Below are positions 61,763 to 64,000 of a DNA stretch of 64,000 bases, piece after piece. The position numbers were made by a program, and so were the translations under genes. This DNA comes from Candidatus Peribacteria bacterium. GTDB lineage: Bacteria > Patescibacteriota > Gracilibacteria > UBA1369 > LOWO2-01-FULL-3. Under the pieces are notes generated by a model, which did no database searches, was not told where the DNA came from, and saw nothing but the letters and a program-made list of their open reading frames with translations. The stretch spans positions 51,328-115,327 of the forward strand of contig CALRGV010000002.1 in assembly GCA_943358175.1 (NCBI GenBank), written 5' to 3'. Each line of letters starts with the position of its first letter. The first letter of the stretch is position 1.

Positions 61763-61791
61763 TTGACCAAAAAGCCATTTTTCCCTAGATT
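61763..61791 (+). promoter_or_regulatory. Promoter of rplU
   Basis: TTGACC, 17 nt, TAGATT; 27 nt from the -10 to the ATG at 61818. Confidence 0.65.
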
Positions 61792-61817
61792 GTACGGGCA
61801 AATTTAACAATAAAATC

Positions 61818-62240
61818 ATGTTCGCAATAATTGAGTCAGGAGGAAAACAATACAAAGTAGAAAAAGGTGCTACTGTCGAAGTAGAAAAATTAGATGGTCA
61901 AGATGGAGCTACTATCACCATTGATAAAGTGGTTTTGATCAGCAACAACAGTAGTCTAAAAATTGGCACACCATACGTAGTTGGCGCAGCGGTTACAGCT
62001 AATGTAGTTGGCCAAGTCAAAGGAGAAAAACTCCGTATCTACAAAATGAAAGCAAAAGAACATTACCAGAGAACAACAGGACACAGACAAAAATATACAA
62101 CAATCGAAATAACAGACATCAAGGAAGAAGGAGCAACAAGAACTAAGACAAAAGTGGAAACAAAGACGGAAGAAAAGAAACCAGCTGTAAAAGCTGTAAA
62201 AAAGGCCGCACCAAAAAAAGCTAAATCAACTGAAGCCTAG
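61818..62240 (+). CDS. rplU: Large ribosomal subunit protein bL21 with Lys/Ala tail
   Basis: 140 aa against about 103 in the usual family. Residues 1-105 are bL21 (MFAIIESGGKQYKVEKG, KAKEHYQRTTGHRQKYTTIEIT). Residues 106-140 form a basic tail (ETKTEEKKPAVKAVKKAAPKKAK), probably disordered and rRNA-binding. rpmA (bL27), which usually follows, is not here; the next gene is rluD in the opposite direction with a 20-nt overlap, part of the tail-coding region. Confidence 0.95.
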   Translation: MFAIIESGGKQYKVEKGATVEVEKLDGQDGATITIDKVVLISNNSSLKIGTPYVVGAAVTANVVGQVKGEKLRIYKMKAKEHYQRTTGHRQKYTTIEITDIKEEGATRTKTKVETKTEEKKPAVKAVKKAAPKKAKSTEA

Positions 62241-63144
62241 TCTCTAGGTTTTTCAATTCATCTGGCAACTCTGCCAAAACTGACACCTGTTTATCATTAA
62301 CAGGTGTTTTGAATTCTACCAAAGAAGCATGCAGAAATTGTCTTCTTAAACCAAACTTCTTTATAAACATTCTATTCATGGAAGGATTTCCATAAGTAAC
62401 ATCTCCAATCACCGGATGCCCGATAGAAGACATGTGCACCCTGATTTGATGAGTTCTACCTGTGTGAATCCTTATTTGCAATAAACTTACCATATGCTTT
62501 GGATCAACTCTGAATTCTTTCAAAACTTTATATTGAGAAATAGCCTGACGACCAGTGCCCTCAGCAGCCAGAGACATCTTTTTCCTATGCTTATGACTCC
62601 TAGCAATAGGAGAATCAATAATCCCCTCAAGATGCTGCAAAGTACCATAAACAAGAGCGAGATACACCTTCTTCACCTCTCTATTTTTAAACTCAGCCAT
62701 AAGATACTCCAAAGCTTTCTGATTTTTAGCCAAAATCAAAACTCCGGAAGTCTCCTTGTCCAATCTATGAACAATCCCAGGACGTTCGGGGTCCTTGAAT
62801 TTAGCCTTAAATCTCTGCAAACTAAAATCAACTATAGTAATTGACTTGTCAGCCTCATTTATAGGATAAACCGACACACCCGCCCTTTTATTAATAACAA
62901 TACATTCAGCATCCTCATACAAAACAGGAAAATCAACCAAACTTTTTTCGAATTTAGACTTTTTATTTGCTGATTTTTTAGTAGTCACCAAATGAACTTC
63001 ATCCGAGTCCTTACACACATAACTCGACTTTGAACATTTTCCATTTACCAAAATCTTTCCGGTTTCAATCAATTTTTGAGACTGACTTCTTGAAAATTGC
63101 GGAAATTTTTCAGCTACGTATTTATCTAAACGATTTGAAGACAT
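62221..63144 (-). CDS. rluD: RluA/RluD-family 23S rRNA pseudouridine synthase
   Basis: 307 aa. An S4 RNA-binding domain (RLDKYVAEKFPQFSRSQSQKLIETGKILVNGK, residues 4-60) precedes the catalytic domain with the active-site GIVHRLDKETSGVLILAKN (catalytic Asp in HRLD), VKKVYLALVYG and IHTGRTHQIRVHMSSIGHPVIGDVTYG. The RluD role is the common one for S4-bearing members; another large-subunit or tRNA target cannot be excluded. It lies 14 nt after the TrmB-type regulator gene in the same direction. Confidence 0.9.
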   Translation of the reverse strand: MSSNRLDKYVAEKFPQFSRSQSQKLIETGKILVNGKCSKSSYVCKDSDEVHLVTTKKSANKKSKFEKSLVDFPVLYEDAECIVINKRAGVSVYPINEADKSITIVDFSLQRFKAKFKDPERPGIVHRLDKETSGVLILAKNQKALEYLMAEFKNREVKKVYLALVYGTLQHLEGIIDSPIARSHKHRKKMSLAAEGTGRQAISQYKVLKEFRVDPKHMVSLLQIRIHTGRTHQIRVHMSSIGHPVIGDVTYGNPSMNRMFIKKFGLRRQFLHASLVEFKTPVNDKQVSVLAELPDELKNLETRLQLI

Positions 63145-63158
63145 GCATGCAGTTTAAA

Positions 63159-63935
63159 CTAAAACTCTAAACCCTTCCAGGCCAATTGAAAAATACTTTT
63201 CTGCATATTTGCAATTTCTTTACTTTGAATAATAACACCAAACTCCTGCCCCTTCTCCAAATGTATAATAGCCACCTTATCATCATAAATATTCATCTCG
63301 TTCTCAAACAACTGCTGATATCGCGGATCACTCAAATACTTAACCTTCGTTAAAGTATTGCTCTTATCATAATTTTCTTCAAAAAATGCCCGTACTTCCG
63401 GAGTATCGGGCACTATTGCTGACAAAGGAATCTGCTTCGTCGCTATACGGAAATCCTTATATTCGAGTAGAAAATTCTTCAATCCGGATTCAAACCACTT
63501 ATGTAAACATAAACACGCAAAGCAATTTCCTTTGGAATTCAAAGCATCGTACATCACATGCTTTACACCCTCCAGGCCTTCATGATAAGTAACAATTGGC
63601 TTCAAAAAGGAATATTCATTCATCAACTCACGATATTTTGGCACCAAAAGTAATAATTCACTGCGAAAATAATCATAAGTTCGACATTTTGCGTCAATAT
63701 AGCTAATCAAGCAATTTGGATCATTAGCCACAAAATAAGTTATTCCGGATTTATTATAAAAAGCCACAAAGCTCTTTTTTGCCAAACTTCTCAAAATGGA
63801 ATAGGTAGTAGTGCGATTAAGCCCCACCCTTTTAGAAATAATACTAACCGGTTGATGCCCCAAAGAAAGCAAACCGGTATAGATTTTCGCTTCACTGCTC
63901 GACAAGCCTATTTCAGCCAACTTTCCTTCAAGCAT
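63159..63935 (-). CDS. TrmB-type winged-helix transcriptional regulator
   Basis: 258 aa. The N-terminal TrmB/HTH domain covers about residues 1-70 (LAEIGLSSSEAKIYTGLLSLGHQPVSIISKRVGLNRTTTYSILRSLAKKSFV). A C-terminal ligand-like region follows (about 110-258), of the kind found in archaeal TrmB and in many CPR regulators, without a clear sugar-binding motif (IVTYHEGLEGVKHVMYDALNSKGNCFACLCL). Three Cys lie close together (CFACLC). Ligand and targets are unknown; a palindrome overlapping its own -35 suggests self-repression. Confidence 0.82.
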   Translation of the reverse strand: MLEGKLAEIGLSSSEAKIYTGLLSLGHQPVSIISKRVGLNRTTTYSILRSLAKKSFVAFYNKSGITYFVANDPNCLISYIDAKCRTYDYFRSELLLLVPKYRELMNEYSFLKPIVTYHEGLEGVKHVMYDALNSKGNCFACLCLHKWFESGLKNFLLEYKDFRIATKQIPLSAIVPDTPEVRAFFEENYDKSNTLTKVKYLSDPRYQQLFENEMNIYDDKVAIIHLEKGQEFGVIIQSKEIANMQKSIFQLAWKGLEF

Positions 63936-63959
63936 TAGTTTTCTTTACAGGAAATTAAC

Positions 63960-63987
63960 AATATAAGGATTTTTTAGCATATGTCAA
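63960..63987 (-). promoter_or_regulatory. Promoter of TrmB-type regulator
   Basis: On the minus strand TTGACA, 16 nt, TATATT, about 25 nt before the start at 63935. A small palindrome TCAAC-TTTTT-GTTGA (63984-63998) covers the -35 and could be its operator. Confidence 0.6.
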
Positions 63988-64000
63988 CTTTTTGTTGAAA

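Noticed and set aside
1-64000. UGA recoded as glycine (code 25)
   Set aside because: TGA serves as the stop in the ATGA overlaps of yggT/cysS and phosphatase/queA and ends the chorismate mutase gene; ORFs have normal lengths without in-frame TGA.
1-64000. CRISPR array
   Set aside because: No regularly spaced identical repeats were seen; the only dense repeat is the Pro/Thr-coding tract at 46620-46945.

Overview
The window looks like a chromosomal segment of an AT-rich, small-genome bacterium of the CPR/Patescibacteria, most plausibly Peregrinibacteria-like (inference from gene content; there is no rRNA gene to place it). Supporting signs are single-copy, tightly packed, often overlapping genes; CPR-typical families (VirD4/VirB4-like ATPase with a TM N-terminus, small VirB2/TrbC-like pilin, PKD-7TM protein, DivIC ending in a WWDFFFGR tail, secreted Ig/FN3 protein with a C-terminal anchor); and almost no Shine-Dalgarno motifs. 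TGA is used as a real stop (for example the ATGA overlaps at yggT/cysS and at the phosphatase/queA junction), so the UGA-glycine code of Gracilibacteria/Absconditabacteria does not apply.

Layout. 1-1003: truncated sigma-region-4/HARE-HTH gene. 1215-1299: tRNA-Leu(UAG). About 1505-10376: an accessory island bounded by a 122-bp direct repeat of the nadC 3' end (1383-1504 and 10381-10502; 6 differences, all synonymous). It holds a minus-strand operon fic -> 1507-aa SF1 helicase/nuclease -> RmuC-like nuclease (frameshifted at an A7 run). Facing it are a gene remnant, a tRNA-like gene with 32 extra bases in the anticodon loop, and a zinc-ribbon/PIN-like protein. This is the best candidate for an undescribed defence or toxin system. 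10377-20434: nadC, nadA, valS, a second sigma-r4/HARE protein, a lone OmpR-type DNA-binding domain, dtd, glyS. 20520-27991: type IV secretion-like ATPase, a GC-rich lipoprotein gene with a strong SD (likely foreign), tRNA-Met, tRNA-fMet, divIC, murC, cysS, yggT.

28055-39181: a secreted Ig/FN3 protein; a PKD-7TM protein next to a remarkable ATP-grasp + retropepsin-like + DUF1704 (HExxxH/QEGLA) fusion; queA; then a partner-switching group (SpoIIE/RsbU-like phosphatase, STAS antagonist, transporter-HEAT protein). 39278-50228: murJ, ribD, ribBA, tsf, a membrane protein, rpsB, lone chorismate mutase, then RsbW-like kinase, STAS protein with Pro/Thr tail, PrsW-like protease, glycosyltransferase and pilin-like protein. 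50298-63935: der, a nucleotidyltransferase-like protein, uvrC carrying an internal GNAT domain, thiI, a folate operon (folP, PTPS/queD, folK, folE, pabA, pabB), tRNA-Leu(CAA), obgE, pth, rplU, rluD and a TrmB-type regulator.

How it works together. NAD, riboflavin and folate cofactor genes are unusually well represented for CPR. The folate operon lacks folB but carries a COG0720 protein with both Cys and Glu in a CE-x2-HGH motif, which may cover both folate and queuosine steps (queA is also present). The two regulatory groups together supply kinase, antagonists and phosphatase of an Rsb-type partner switch plus a PrsW protease, although no classical target sigma factor is visible. Long dispersed hairpins, two of them one family with compensatory changes between copies, sit immediately after several stop codons.
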